Assembly: GCF_902459465.1 (NCBI RefSeq)
Contig: NC_047068.1
Location: 6,510,001-6,574,000 of the forward strand
Source: Asterias rubens
Taxonomy: Eukaryota > Echinodermata > Asteroidea > Forcipulatida > Asteriidae
Length of the DNA: 64,000 nt
Direction of reading: 5' to 3'
In this document: positions 33,237 through 44,707 of the stretch, one piece after another
Layout of the letters: each line of letters starts with the position of its first letter
Numbering within the stretch: position 1 is the stretch's first letter
Translations under genes and position numbers: made by a program
The notes under the pieces: model-generated
Told to the model about the DNA's origin: nothing
Database searches by the model: none
Seen by the model: the letters and a program-made list of their open reading frames with translations, nothing else

Positions 33237-36200
33237 GGTGGCCACTGTTGATAGACAGTTGCCATGATGGGCGGGGCTTAATAATTTTTTCTCTAAGTCT
33301 AACGGGGTCGATTTGACAATGTGTTTGTTTTGTCCAATCATAAACTTCAAAATTCATCAAGTAATTTACCAATATTTCAAAATTAAATGTTTCACATTCT
33401 TATCTTTAAGAATACTTCATGGTCCTGTGGGTAAACCAAAACAATTAATACCATTCTCAATAATATAATTTAATTTAATAAAAGCAATTAATATTTCAAA
33501 TTAAATAAAAAAGAAGCTCTGAAAACAAAATGGGAGAAGCAATTTCACAAACCAGAAAAAAAAACTTTAAAATCATTTCGTTACTTAAAGAAGCTATGTA
33601 AGTTACTTTTAGTAATTAATCACACATGCCACACAAATTAAAATTATCCAGCCAATTTCAAATGATTCAAATGACAAAAAGAGTCATTAAATATTTCATA
33701 AAGAAACAAAATCAATCTTTTGAAGATAAAACGTCGCTTCAGAAATTATGATTTAACATAATTTCAATTTTAAAAGAAGATAGCACCCCCTATGACAATG
33801 AATATTTTGCCAAACTTGTTGCTGGGAAAGAAAGTCGAAAACACACACCCATTTGTACTAGTTTTATTGCTTTGAATTAAGAAGAACAAAATCCGACTGT
33901 TGTTTCTCCATGTGGAACAAATAAACTGAATACAACACCGCTGGCCAGCACCAAGGGATTGCACAACCCTAGCATTGGTAACAAAATGTATCACTTTATT
34001 GGTACTGTTGACTATTATGTATTTGAAAAGATTGTTAGCATAATAATCGAACAAATTGTGCAAAATATATGCTAGGTGGCTTTTTAAGTGTTACAATTTA
34101 TTTCAAAACCAGGGAGTGTGTCAAAGAAATGCTAAAAAGCAGAAAATATTGCTGAACATCATTCTGCTAAGTTAAAATGAGCGGTATACCGGTCACAAAT
34201 TCTACATGTGACATGGTAGTTTGGCTGGTAACCCTACTCTGGTAAGCACAATTTTGTTGTGTTAAGCTACATTTTATGCTTCAGGAGCTCTATGAAATTT
34301 GTGGCACAGAGCTATTAATCTAATGTCTCAAAAACACTTTCACAATTTCTGATCCCGAAGTGTTTCTCTAATCTCGTCAATTAGTATAGAACTGGCCACA
34401 CACCAAGCCCAAAAACACCTTTTTATTATGTGGTTCAAAACAGATTCCTCCACCGGAAATTAAAATTCATTAGAATAAGAGGACGAGAGAAACAGAAATG
34501 AAAAGAATTTTTTTAACTATAATTAATTTTAAAAAGTAATTCATTACGTGTAAAAACTTTCACTCTATTCACTGTGTAGCTCTGTTCACAAAATGTAGTA
34601 AACATAGTTTAGTTTTACTGGGGAAAAAATGGCAACATTGCCATGGCATAAATTATTCACACGTTCCAATTTTGGGAAACATGCATTTTGTGTAGTCACA
34701 ATTCTATTAGTAGAAATAATTAATTCATTCATTACAACCACCACCATGTACTTGCCGACAGGAAGAGGTCACAGCTATTGATAGGGTACCATTGCACTTC
34801 AACAATGTGCAGGGTACCAGCATAATTAATACTCCGTTATTTTTTTTCTGAAAATCAGTCTCAGAGGGAAAAAATAAACATTGTGCGCTTTCAGCAAACT
34901 CTATAGACACAGATTTACTTTAAATTCCAAAGTAACATAGCTAAAATACTATTAATTAGTTATTGCCCTTACACCAATGTGTAATAAGCACTGTATATTC
35001 AGAACTTTCCCGACTCCTGTGAAAAAAACTCCAATCAGAATATCACTGGGAAAAGGAATTGAACTCACAACCTTTGACTTAGAGCAGATGTATGACGAAA
35101 AGACCACCGAGCTGGGCCTGGTGGCAGATTGAATCCCATATATGGAAGAAAAAACCCACATAATACTCTTTATTACCGATGCATAGCTAATGGGGTTGAG
35201 AAGCATTGTTGACAAAATGGCCTAAAACTTGGATCCAGATATTTTTGGGGGTGTTGAAAAAGTAGATTTATAACACATTGTTTAAAAGATTACTTGTGTG
35301 CTACCAAAGTGGTCTTGAAGCATGCACTACAGTTTGTTGCCTCAATGCCTCAAAGTTGCATGCAAAAGTTGCCTTGTGTTTGCATATTGCTCTGATAATT
35401 ATACCCATGAAAAATAACAGCGCCTGGACTGGGGAGAAATTCCATCCCCCTATAGCAGTTCAAACCAAGAGCATCTCTACAATAAAGGGCTCATGTGTGA
35501 AATGTTGTTTCACCTCCCAACACTTTGTTCCTTCCAAAAATGTGTGTGCTTTTGATCATGTTCATTAATTCAAACATGTTCATTTTCTTCTTCCAAAATA
35601 CTTCTCGATAACAGTGTACACAAACTATGTATGTGTAAATCTTCTGTTATTTCGAAGAAAAAAATAAAAATAAAAACAACATTAACGACAAAGCACCTGG
35701 ATATACATTATACCTAAACATCATAGAATTCTATAAATATAACTTTGGACTTGAGGTAAGCATTCATTAAATGGCACACTTGGTTGGAAGTCTGTATTCT
35801 ACAGTAAATGATAACGATAAATGATCCATGGTTGTCAGTCACTTGAACACCACGCTTGCCAGTTCTGAAGTATCAGTGAGTGTTGCTGTTCTACCACAAG
35901 CCAAATGGATAAAGAAAGCTGTTATATTTTAATAGTTTGTGTCACTCACAACTCAAACAGAGATTATTTTCATGCACATACTGCAAATCTTACTAGATTG
36001 TATCTCCTAAAAAATCTCCACCCTGTTAAGTTTCAAATCCAGCCTTACACTTGTGGAAATAATTTGATGACAATCGAAAACCATTAGATCATTTACTTTG
36101 ATGGTTATGCACTCTGATATGAAAACATCCAATATTAATTAAATAATCAAAACAAGACATCCATAATTATTTCCTTATTTCTTTTGATAAATTCTGAAGT

Positions 36201-36560
36201 AAAAAAAAAAACGATTCAATTAATATCAAATTATCTTTTGATAATCATAAAAACACTCAAAATTTACCATCATCACTGGTAAACTTTCTACAACAAGAAA
36301 AATCATGCATTTATCCAATTTCTGAGCCAGAGTTTATCAGAGTGCACAACCATTCGGCCGAGTTCACAGAGCTGGGGCCAGTTTGCATGGAAACGCTTAC
36401 CACAAAGTATATGCTTAGCATTAACATGCTACTAGCCAACATACAATTTGTTGTATACAGGTCGAGACTGGTGCCCTGCAGTTTTTTTTAACTTGGCAGA
36501 TAAATAATCAAGCAACTTTTTTTGCTTAAGAGGCCATTTTCAACACTACGGCTTGGTCGT
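33237..36560. other. Non-coding AT-rich stretch
   Basis: No exon supported on either strand. It may include the 3'UTR of the minus-strand MCRIP2-like gene if that UTR is long. TTTATT (minus-strand AATAAA) occurs several times, so I do not choose a cleavage site. Confidence 0.4.
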
Positions 36561-37091
36561 TTGGAGTCCGATACCTAATTAGGACGTTTTTAAAGGCGGG
36601 CACCAACTGTTTGAAGTCCGATACCTAATTAGGACGTTTTTAAGGGCAGGCACCAACTGTTTGAAGTCCTCTACCTAATTAGGACGATTTTAAGGGCGGG
36701 CACCAACTGTTTGAAGTCCGGTACCTAATAAGGACGATTTTAAGGGCGGGCACCAACTGTTTGAAGTCCGATACCTAATAAGGACGTTTTTAAGGGCGGG
36801 CACCAACTGTTTGAAGTCCGATACCTAATAAGGACGTTTTTAAGGGCGAGCACCAACTGTTTGAAGTCCGATACCTAATAAGGACGTTTTTAAGGGCGGG
36901 CACCAACTGTTTGAAGTCCGATACCTAATAAGGACGTTTTTAAGGGCGGGCACCAACTGTTTGAAGTCCGATACCTAATAAGGACGTTTTTAAGGGCGGG
37001 CACCAACTGTTTGAAGTCCGATACCTAATAAGGACGTTTTTAAGGGCGGGCACCAACTGTTTGTAGTACGATACCTAATAAGGACGTTTTC
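36561..37091 (+). repeat. 50-bp satellite, about 10.6 copies
   Basis: Units start at 36561 and every 50 bp to 37061. Consensus begins TTGAAGTCCGATACCTAATA and ends GGGCGGGCACCAACTG. The first three copies carry CCTAATTAGG, the remaining eight CCTAATAAGG. Both are consensus CArG boxes, CC(A/T)6GG. Confidence 0.9.
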
Positions 37092-37605
37092 AAACAAATC
37101 TGGTCATCAGATGCTGCTCAACAACTTTCGTCTTTGGTGAGCCAAGAAATGAGTGGGGCACCAGTGGCAACAGTCTAAACTTTATGGAATGTTGGCTAGT
37201 AGCCTGTTTCTCCTTTTCTGTGCTAACAGGCTATTAAAAGTGGGCCCTTTGTCAAATTTCATGAAGTCTGTAAGCAAAAAAAAAATGCTAAGCACAGGTC
37301 AGGAAAATCTTGCTTAGGAAAAACATTCCATGAAGTTTACACTGTTGCGACTGGTGCCCACTCAATTTGTGCTAGGCAGAGAATTTTGTCAAGCGGCATT
37401 TCCTGCTAAACAAGAAAATGGGCTCTGGTCTTTTTGTTAAGCAATTCTTTCTGCTTACCAGCTCTATGGACACAAACCATCGATATCTTCAAAGTGGAAG
37501 GAGAAAAACACACACACTCTTCACATGATATAATCTGTAGGATATTTCTGCTATAGATTCTTCTTTATAGTTTTTAAATAGATATATGTTATTGGCTGGC
37601 CTGTG
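37092..37605 (-). other. Probable 3'UTR/3' flank of the MCRIP2-like gene
   Basis: Downstream of the stop codon on the minus strand. Contains a fragment of foldback family 4 (about 37236-37465). No coding content seen. Confidence 0.45.
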
Positions 37606-40600
37606 TTATGTTGTGTCTTGGTTGCACATCATATAGGCTAGCTGCTCTTTCTCCAAGTCCATTGGCTCAAAATCTGTAAATGGAGAAGGAACAGGGAATA
37701 AAACGTAAGATAAGGTTAAGAAATATCAAGACATAAGCCACAATGAACTCTTACTCTAATGGTAAATTATTTATAACTAGTTTGGGAAAATAGAATTGGC
37801 TATTGCAAGCAACTTTACCGACTAAACGGACTGATGTATAAACGCAAAAAATAGTTAACAGCCTGATGTTTTTCAACCCAAGCAGAGTATTTCTGTTATT
37901 GAAGGCTAGACTCTGCTAGGGTCGAAATGTCAGGCCATTAACTTTTTTTTTTGCAATTAATTTGGTGTTAAACAAAGACAAATTTACCGTAGCAAGGTTC
38001 GACTCTTCGGCCTCTAGATTAACGTCATTACTGTCATGTGGGGTGGCCGAGCGATTTAGTGCATTGGACTCTGGTAGTCATCAGGGTGTGGGTTTGAATC
38101 CCAGTCATGACACCTTTGTCCTTGAGCAAGTCCCTATAATTGCTTCTCGTCAGGGGGTAAATAGGTATCGGTGAGGACAGAGATGGTTCTTGTGATTGAT
38201 TTAGTTTGGTGCGCTACATACTTGGCAGCACAGGCTGTATACTCCCCATGGAGCTGAGATGGTTTAAGGAATGTAATAAAGGCCCAGTGACCAGAGGTTA
38301 TAATGTTGGACGCCATGAGCATCAATGAGTGACCCATTTGACATCAAACTGTTTGGATCTGAATAAAATTGGTATGCCTGAAACCCAGTAATAATCAATT
38401 GTTATTATCTATGTTCACTCAACAACAAAATGTTTAGAATTGGATAGGATCAGTTTGCTTGGCCCAGTGATAATCAATTGTTATTTGGATCGTCAGTCCT
38501 CAATCCTCCACAATCCTCTACTCTATGGTCACAAGTTGGTCATTCAACACCAAAATGTTTGGAAATGGATAGGATTGGTATGCCCTGGTATGCCAGACCC
38601 AGTGATTAACAAAATTGTTAGTTCCATGGTTCGGCCTAGGGTCCTCAACTGTCCACCATCCTCTACTTTAAGGTCACTCAACAACAACATATTTAAAATT
38701 TGATAGGACTGGTATGCCTGGCCGAGTTATAAGCAATTGTTAGTTCGACCTACAGTCCTCAAACCTCAGCAATTGTAGTTGGTTTTTTGAGGATTTGGAA
38801 GGGTAAGGAATATTATGGGAAGAAAAAACTATTAACAAAAGTCAAACTTTCAATCGGAAAGATGGATCTTACTTTGAAAAACTGGGTGTTCTCTTTTGTC
38901 CAGGTACTCAACAGTCGATGTCTCACCGTCAGCTGTGGAATTCAAATCAAATATATTTAGTATCATTGTCTAGTTGGTAAGACACTGCTCTAGAATTGCA
39001 AAGATCATCGGTTCGAATCCCACTCATGAATGTGGATCTTTTTTGACAGAACTCGGGAATGAACTAAACAAAATAATATAACTCTTCTGAAAGGAACAGT
39101 TGACACAATAGAGGATCTTTGCTGATTAAGGAACTGAGTGGCTTTACAAACTCACTTAAAACAATAAAATTAATCAGTTAAGCTGTAACTCTTGATATTG
39201 ATGAACTGGAGATCAATTTTGTAGATTTCAAGAATGTCTCAGTTTTGAACCTTTAGGTCTAAGTGTCAAACACTGTTGGGGTGGTAGTGTAGGGATGATT
39301 AAATGACTTACGTCTTCTTTGTTGCTTTGCTTCTTCAATTTCTCGTTTTGTTCTCAACCATGCTGAAATCAACAATACACACAGTAATTTATTCTCTAAG
39401 CTCTTTGTTCTCTGCACATTGTACCATTATAATAATTGCTCCTGTACAGCACTCATAACAGGCGGATACTCTGGGTAATATTTCATGGCTCTGCAGACCT
39501 TTGAATTCTGCAGTGAAAGTACATAGAATTGTGACTTTACAGGTCGTCAGACGTGCAGAATTCTGAGGTGAGCAGAGCCATGAAATTGGACCCAGATAGC
39601 CTTGCAAGCCTGCTACCTTTTTTTTTAGTTACTTATTATTATTATTTATTTGACAACTCACATAAAAATACAAAACTACAAATAGTTTATACGAAAAGGA
39701 TAAAACTCTTTAAAACAATAAATATATAAATATATACATCTACTTTGATAAACTACAACAAGAAGTATATGTAGGTCACTGTATTTTTTTTTTGTAAAAT
39801 CAGACAGAAATAGAAACATCCCACACAATAAGCATGATCCTATAAATAGCAGTTTCCTATAGCCTTGGCCAATCTTTGTGAAGCCGTTTTAAAATAGAAC
39901 ACAAGCTTACTCAGCGCAGTAAAAGACTTTGATTAGCAACAACAGCTTACCAGCCAAAATGCCATGTGATGTGACTCACTTGTGGCTGGTTCCACACTGG
40001 CTGCTGCTTAGCGAATACATTCACTAACCAATAAACGGTAACTATAGGAAATTCGGCCCTGCAGGAACTGTTACAAAGATCAATGTGTCATATCCTAATA
40101 GAGTTTAGCATGCGTATGTCTCATTCTGAGGCTTTCCTTAACAGAAACTGCCGTAGAATGATTTTGTGACGTTCAAAGCAGGAACAGTTAGATTGTTCTA
40201 ATGCCTGTGATTTTTTCACAGAACTAGGGAAAGTAAAGGGAAAGAGTATACATAATGAATAGAGTTTTGTTTACTGTTTCATTAGCACTTATACCTTTTG
40301 TACCAGACCAAGGCTCCCTTCACACTATTTCATGCTTGCCCTCTGTAAAAACTTTTATAAGAGAACGATTTTGTCGTCAGGAACTCCGACAAAATTTAGC
40401 ATTGTTTGAGAATATTTTCCAAGGGACATCGGAGAGCAGCACGAAAGTTGCTGTTCTTTCACACTAGCTGTCTTTTTTTCAAACATTTCCCAACCATGCT
40501 TAAATTTAGCAAGGCAGAAGGAACAATTGCTAACATGCTCTAGTTTGAAAAGGAGTTTTGTCATTTTATGAGAGACTGAAATTTGAAGGCATTCGCAGGT

Positions 40601-43154
40601 TATTGAAAACTACAAGATAGAAAAAACTTGGCATATATATAATATTAATAATAACATTTAAAATGCACGTCTGTCATAAATGAGACCCATGGTGCCGATT
40701 TATTTAATGTGGTGGTAATTAATTGTTAAGAATGACTTTACGAGACAAAGCAACATACAACGCCTTGAGAGGCCTTGACACAAGATGAGGTGTTTATTAC
40801 AACATGGAGGTAGACCTACATGATTACAATACAAGGCAAGGCAGGTGAATCTTAATACGTTAAAAATGCAATAAAAAAACCTCCCCTAAATTTGTTTAAT
40901 TTGTTCAGATTTAAATTAGGCCATGACCTCACTGAGGATAAAATGGTACTCAGGAAGTCAAGTTGTAATTTCAGTTTCCTGTTGTCAAACAGTCCGGAAA
41001 CTATTAAAATTCCAATCTAAAAAAACAAATTATTTCACCCAGTCCTAGACAGAAATGACTTGAAGCAGGATGTTGGATAACATCATCAATTTTGACCCAA
41101 GGACTTTTATGTTTTAAAACTTACTAGCATTAGCAAATGTTATTGGGTTTTTTTTAGGGGGGGTGGTCACCCAAAGCATAACCGCCAACTTAAAATAAAT
41201 GTAATTAAACCTATGTTTAAAAAAGATTCCCCCAAAAATTTAATACTGATAAAAATACACAGTTAAAGGGAAGGTACATGTTTGGTAATTACTCAAAACA
41301 AATTTAACTTAAAAACTGACTTGGTAACGATCATTGGAGAGCTGTTGATATAGTTTAAAACATTCTGAGAAACAACTCCCTCTGAAGTAGCATAGATTTT
41401 GAAACAGAAGTTATATCACACTAAAATAATAAAAGACTCTTAGCTAGAAGTCTTTTATTCCTATCTGAAAGCACACAAATTCGTCCAACAAGGGTGTTTT
41501 TTTGTTCCATCATTTTCTCCCAACTCCGATGACCAATTAGGCTCAAATTTTCACAGATTTGTTATTTTATGCATGTTGAGATACACAAAGTGAGAACACT
41601 GGTCTTTGACAATTACCAATTTCAGCTGATTTTGAAGTGAAACAGAGAATTAGTGGATTTCTTTTTCTCTAAAGTAATCGAATGTTTTGTCTCACCCTCG
41701 TTGAGCATTCTGACTTTTTCGATGTGAACTGGCGTCAATTGATCTCCAGGTACACCTGCATCCATGTTGGGTGAACGAGAGTGATGGCCTTGCCACTTGT
41801 CTGATAGAGTCTGACTGTGAAAAACTGGCTTCAATGAGCTATAACGAGTTGTGGTAAAACAAGAGCAACATTTCATAAGTAACAATTTATACAATTTTTA
41901 GTCAGTTCTCCCTTTTTGCAATGCTTAACTGTTGTGCAAACACTGATGTACTTGAAAAGCGAAACTTAACCTAAGATTAATCCTAAGTTAGGATAATTCT
42001 GGTGAAATCAACAGCAGGTATACATGTATGTGCTGTATTCCGAATCTGTGATGCAGGGAAATTCACTTCACCATGTTCACTCTCGCAAGAATTCACTGTG
42101 GTGCAAACACTGATGTAGGCTACTTTGAAGAAAAGCAGACGACATCAGTCAAATCCGTTTTTGGTTACTTGTAAGTTGTAAAGATCCTGCACTAACTTAT
42201 TTCCTCTTTTTTTTTTTTTTTTTTTTTTGGGGGGGGGGGGGTTCACAAGACCACATGTCGTAAATCAAAATGTTTACTGTACTGTTCCTGGCTAGAGATA
42301 ACATACAACTCAAAAACATTCTGCATCATTAAAAGTGTAATCAATAAAATATGCACAACATCAGACCAAAAACAGTGAAGCCTGTGAACACATAATAATC
42401 ATGCAAAAGCGAATGCAATGCGAATTACCTGATGCAAACAATCACTGGCATGATCAGGTCAGGTATGTGCCGTTTTCCAAATTGTGACGCAGGAAAATTC
42501 ACTTCACTCACGCAGTTCAAAAGAAGTGAGTGTAAGCTTATTTATGAACTAAATCGTCTATCTTGTTATTTCTCTTTAAAATTAATAAGGAATAGTTTCC
42601 GTATGGTGACACCACTTTTTCATTCGATATGAAATAAATTACATAGTATCTAATTTACCTCAACGAGATATCCCTTGGAATGTAAAGACGAGTGAAAAAG
42701 TGGTGGCGCCATACAGAAAGTTATCCCTCTTAAATTTAAAAATACCAATTTTGTAACATTTTGCTTTGGCAGTTTTCTAACATTCAATTGCTAAACTGGC
42801 ACTTTTCTTTTTACATGAATAAAAATTATTCCTGCAGACGGTGTACCTACCTCATTCCGTTTCCATTAAACTCTGGTCTTGTGTCTTTTGATTCGGTGCC
42901 TGGATCGAGTTGTTGCGTCAGAACTACGTTCAAGGAAAAAAGTTTACTTTTTCAACTTAACAAAATTTTACATTATTTCTATCATTTTGTGCTTGGAAAA
43001 CCTTGGAAAACTGGGAGACTTTCTACACAAAATGCAAAAGGAACAGGCTGTCATGTACAATTTGAGAGATGCAATTATATTTAATTATAATTGATAACTT
43101 ACCCCTTCTGTTATGGACGTTAAATTTGCTAGGACCTTGATGAACTTTGTACAT
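37606..43154 (-). CDS. MCRIP2: MCRIP2/FAM195A-like protein
   Basis: Six coding exons: 43103-43154, 42851-42923, 41696-41814, 39312-39362, 38873-38932 and 37606-37673. All junction phases close, giving 140 residues. The start MYKVHQGPSKFNVHNRR parallels the vertebrate MCRIP2 N-terminus (MYTI..GPSK....RR pattern). The conserved core LTPVHIEKVRMLNEAW corresponds to the AHEENVRF..EAW motif of the FAM195/MCRIP family. Near the C-terminus, VEYLDKREHPVFQNFEPMDL matches the YVE..PNP.L..F.PIDL box. Family members are small, largely disordered proteins that interact with DDX6 and the CtBP co-repressor and relocate to stress granules in mammals; this is family knowledge, not shown here. The gene is divergent from UQCRC2, with tRNA-Gly between them. 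Introns hold SINEs, a degenerate ~120-bp repeat and a family-1 MITE about 70 bp beyond the exon 3 donor. Confidence 0.85.
38037..38340 (+). mobile_element. tRNA-derived SINE (family B) in intron 5
   Basis: Head GGGTGGCCGAGCGATTTAGT (Ser/Leu tRNA-like box A), box B GGGTTTGAATCCC, then CCTTGAGCAAGTCCCTATAA and a tail with GGGGAGTATACAG in inverse. Same family, opposite strand, at 48741-49104. Confidence 0.7.
38365..38765 (+). repeat. Degenerate ~120-bp tandem repeat
   Basis: About four diverged units sharing GGTATGCC, CCCAGTGATAATCAATTGTT, GTCCTCAA and CAACAAAATGTTT blocks, in intron 5 of the MCRIP2-like gene. Confidence 0.6.
38970..39065 (+). mobile_element. SINE family A, partial
   Basis: GTCTAGTTGGTAAGACACTG, box B GGTTCGAATCCCACTC, then ACAGAACTCGGGAA. 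The tail is missing. Lies just outside MCRIP2 exon 5. Confidence 0.7.
41273..41626. mobile_element. MITE, family 1, variant, in MCRIP2 intron 3
   Basis: Begins TTAAAGGGAAGGTACATG, the variant end also seen at 51420. The interior matches the family. The right end is cut at AATTACCAATTTCAG. Confidence 0.7.
42207..42241 (+). repeat. T22-G13 compound tract
   Basis: A 22-base T run directly followed by a 13-base G run. Its reverse complement pattern (C13-A28) occurs at 20769-20809. Confidence 0.85.
42585..42732. mobile_element. MITE with GGGATAACTTTCTGTATGG end
   Basis: About 148 bp in MCRIP2 intron 2. The right end (minus strand GAGGGATAACTTTCTGTATG, GCGCCACCACTTTTTCACTC) pairs with the left end (AAGGAATAGTTTCCGTATGG, GACACCACTTTTTCATTCG). 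I recall similar ends from other marine invertebrates, without verification. Confidence 0.65.
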
Positions 43155-43731
43155 GTTGACTTGCAACTAAGAAAATCATTCCATCACACACTGCATCACA
43201 AGCCTACACAGAGCGCGAATCAAGCGAGTTATGGAATAGTTTTGCATTAGTTGCATGCATAACGCGTACATACGCTTGACGTAGTTAAATTAGTCCCATT
43301 TGCGTAACCATTTGCGCAGTGTGAAGGTCAGTTACAAGACTACGCAAAACAGACTAAAGACTGGTGCCTTTACACACTACGGTTAAAAAATACAACATCT
43401 GGAAAAGGTACCAGTCAAAGTATTCAAAAGAATCGATACTGAATTGCTGAATCTACTAATCGACTCTAGACTCATTATATAATGTGTTGGAATATTTTTC
43501 GATTAAAATTTGAACGGGATGGCGGTTTGGTATCGGCAAATTTCCTGTTGGTTATAAATATACTGGTGTAAAAAGATAATAAGCAATCGTCACTGAATAC
43601 ATTCATCTGGGTATTGGTTAAATCTGTTTATTGGGTGTATTTAAGATTGTATTTGTGAATGAAAATGCAATTTTGTTTTTGTTTTTTTGTAAACTCTTTA
43701 TATATTTAAAATTCACCAATTTTGGACGTTG
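43155..43731. other. MCRIP2-like upstream region
   Basis: Presumed 5'UTR and promoter of the minus-strand MCRIP2-like gene, up to the tRNA gene. No TATA box is clear. No repeat recognised. Confidence 0.4.
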
Positions 43732-43802
43732 GCACTGCTGGTGTAGTGGTATCATGCAAGATTCCCATTCTTGCGACCCGGGTTCGATTCCCGGGCAGTG
43801 CA
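43732..43802 (+). tRNA. tRNA-Gly (CCC anticodon)
   Basis: 71 nt fold into a complete cloverleaf. Acceptor stem GCACTGC/GCAGTGC with discriminator A, anticodon stem CAAGA/TCTTG with loop TTCCCAT (anticodon CCC at 43764-43766), T stem CCGGG/CCCGG with TTCGATT loop. Box A and box B (GGTTCGATTCC) are intact, and a T6 run follows within about 5 nt as Pol III terminator. No intron and no SINE tail, so this is a real tRNA gene. Confidence 0.95.
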
Positions 43803-44215
43803 CGGTATTTTTTATTCCGATCTCTAAAATCATAAATTTTAACGTAGGGGAAAATCCTTTTAGTTTTCACTAAACATTGCGTTCAAATTAGTTTCATCTT
43901 CGTGGAGGCACTTTTAGAGGGCAACGGTGCCCCTGTGGGGGAAAACAAGGATTTATATCTCATTTGTCTACAAAAAGTCATCTTATCTACCACCATGCTA
44001 AGTCAACCCGTGTTGAAAAACACTTTCAGATCCAGGCAGCAAAATTAAAATACAAATTTGAAAAACAATAACACATTTTTTTTGTTTAGCGGCTCACTCA
44101 AAAAGTCCCCATGGCGACACATTGTCCATCAAAAAAAATGAAAAGGTGTACTTCCTTCTTTCTGTGTACAATGTTTTTCTTTATGCCATGGCAAAAATTG
44201 CCCCCATGTTTTACC
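43803..44215. other. Spacer between tRNA and UQCRC2
   Basis: Begins with the tRNA terminator. No other feature recognised. Confidence 0.4.
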
Positions 44216-44486
44216 CGGATTAGAAGGCGTCGCGTCGGGTTTCAAAAAGACGAAGTGTCCAGGGTACGAAGTGGCAAAGGTACGAAGTGTCTGACATCCG
44301 ATTTGAGTGATCAATATTATTCTGGTCTCTTGATCAAAAAGTAAAGAAAACAAGACAATAAATCAATCAAAAAATCTCAAACATGAAGACATCCGCCCCA
44401 AACAATCGAACATCAACCACTGAGTAAATTGCTACAATCTTTGGTCTTTTTGAACCCCGACGCGACGCCTTCTAATCCGACCTTGG
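44216..44486. mobile_element. TIR element upstream of UQCRC2
   Basis: About 35-bp terminal inverted repeats: left GGATTAGAAGGCGTCGCGTC, right GACGCGACGCCTTCTAATCC. Inside is GTACGAAGTGGCAAAGG, which recurs as a direct repeat just outside the element at 44570-44605 within the presumed UQCRC2 promoter. Confidence 0.7.
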
Positions 44487-44639
44487 AGTCTCTGATATTT
44501 CTGCCTCTGGTAACGACGCAGCTTGGACTCCTTTACCAGCCTAATCTGGAGACAGCCTAATCTGGATGTCCAGGATACGAAGTGGCAAAGGTACGAAGTG
44601 TCCTGACACCTTCAAATCGTGTCGATCTGCCTCCTTTTA

Positions 44640-44707
44640 TCACGTTGAGGGCGCACTTTCACCGGCAGTAGGCAGCCATTTTTGTCAACCGGCACGCTCA
44701 GGAAAAG
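44640..44707 (+). promoter_or_regulatory. UQCRC2 5'UTR/core promoter with YY1-like motif
   Basis: GCCATTTTTG at about 44675 matches the YY1 core (inverse of AAAATGGC), common near starts of nuclear genes for mitochondrial proteins. The transcription start is not determined. Confidence 0.3.

Noticed and set aside
38037-38125. Possible tRNA-Ser/Leu gene
   Set aside because: No complete cloverleaf and a shared SINE tail; a sister copy is at 48741-49104.
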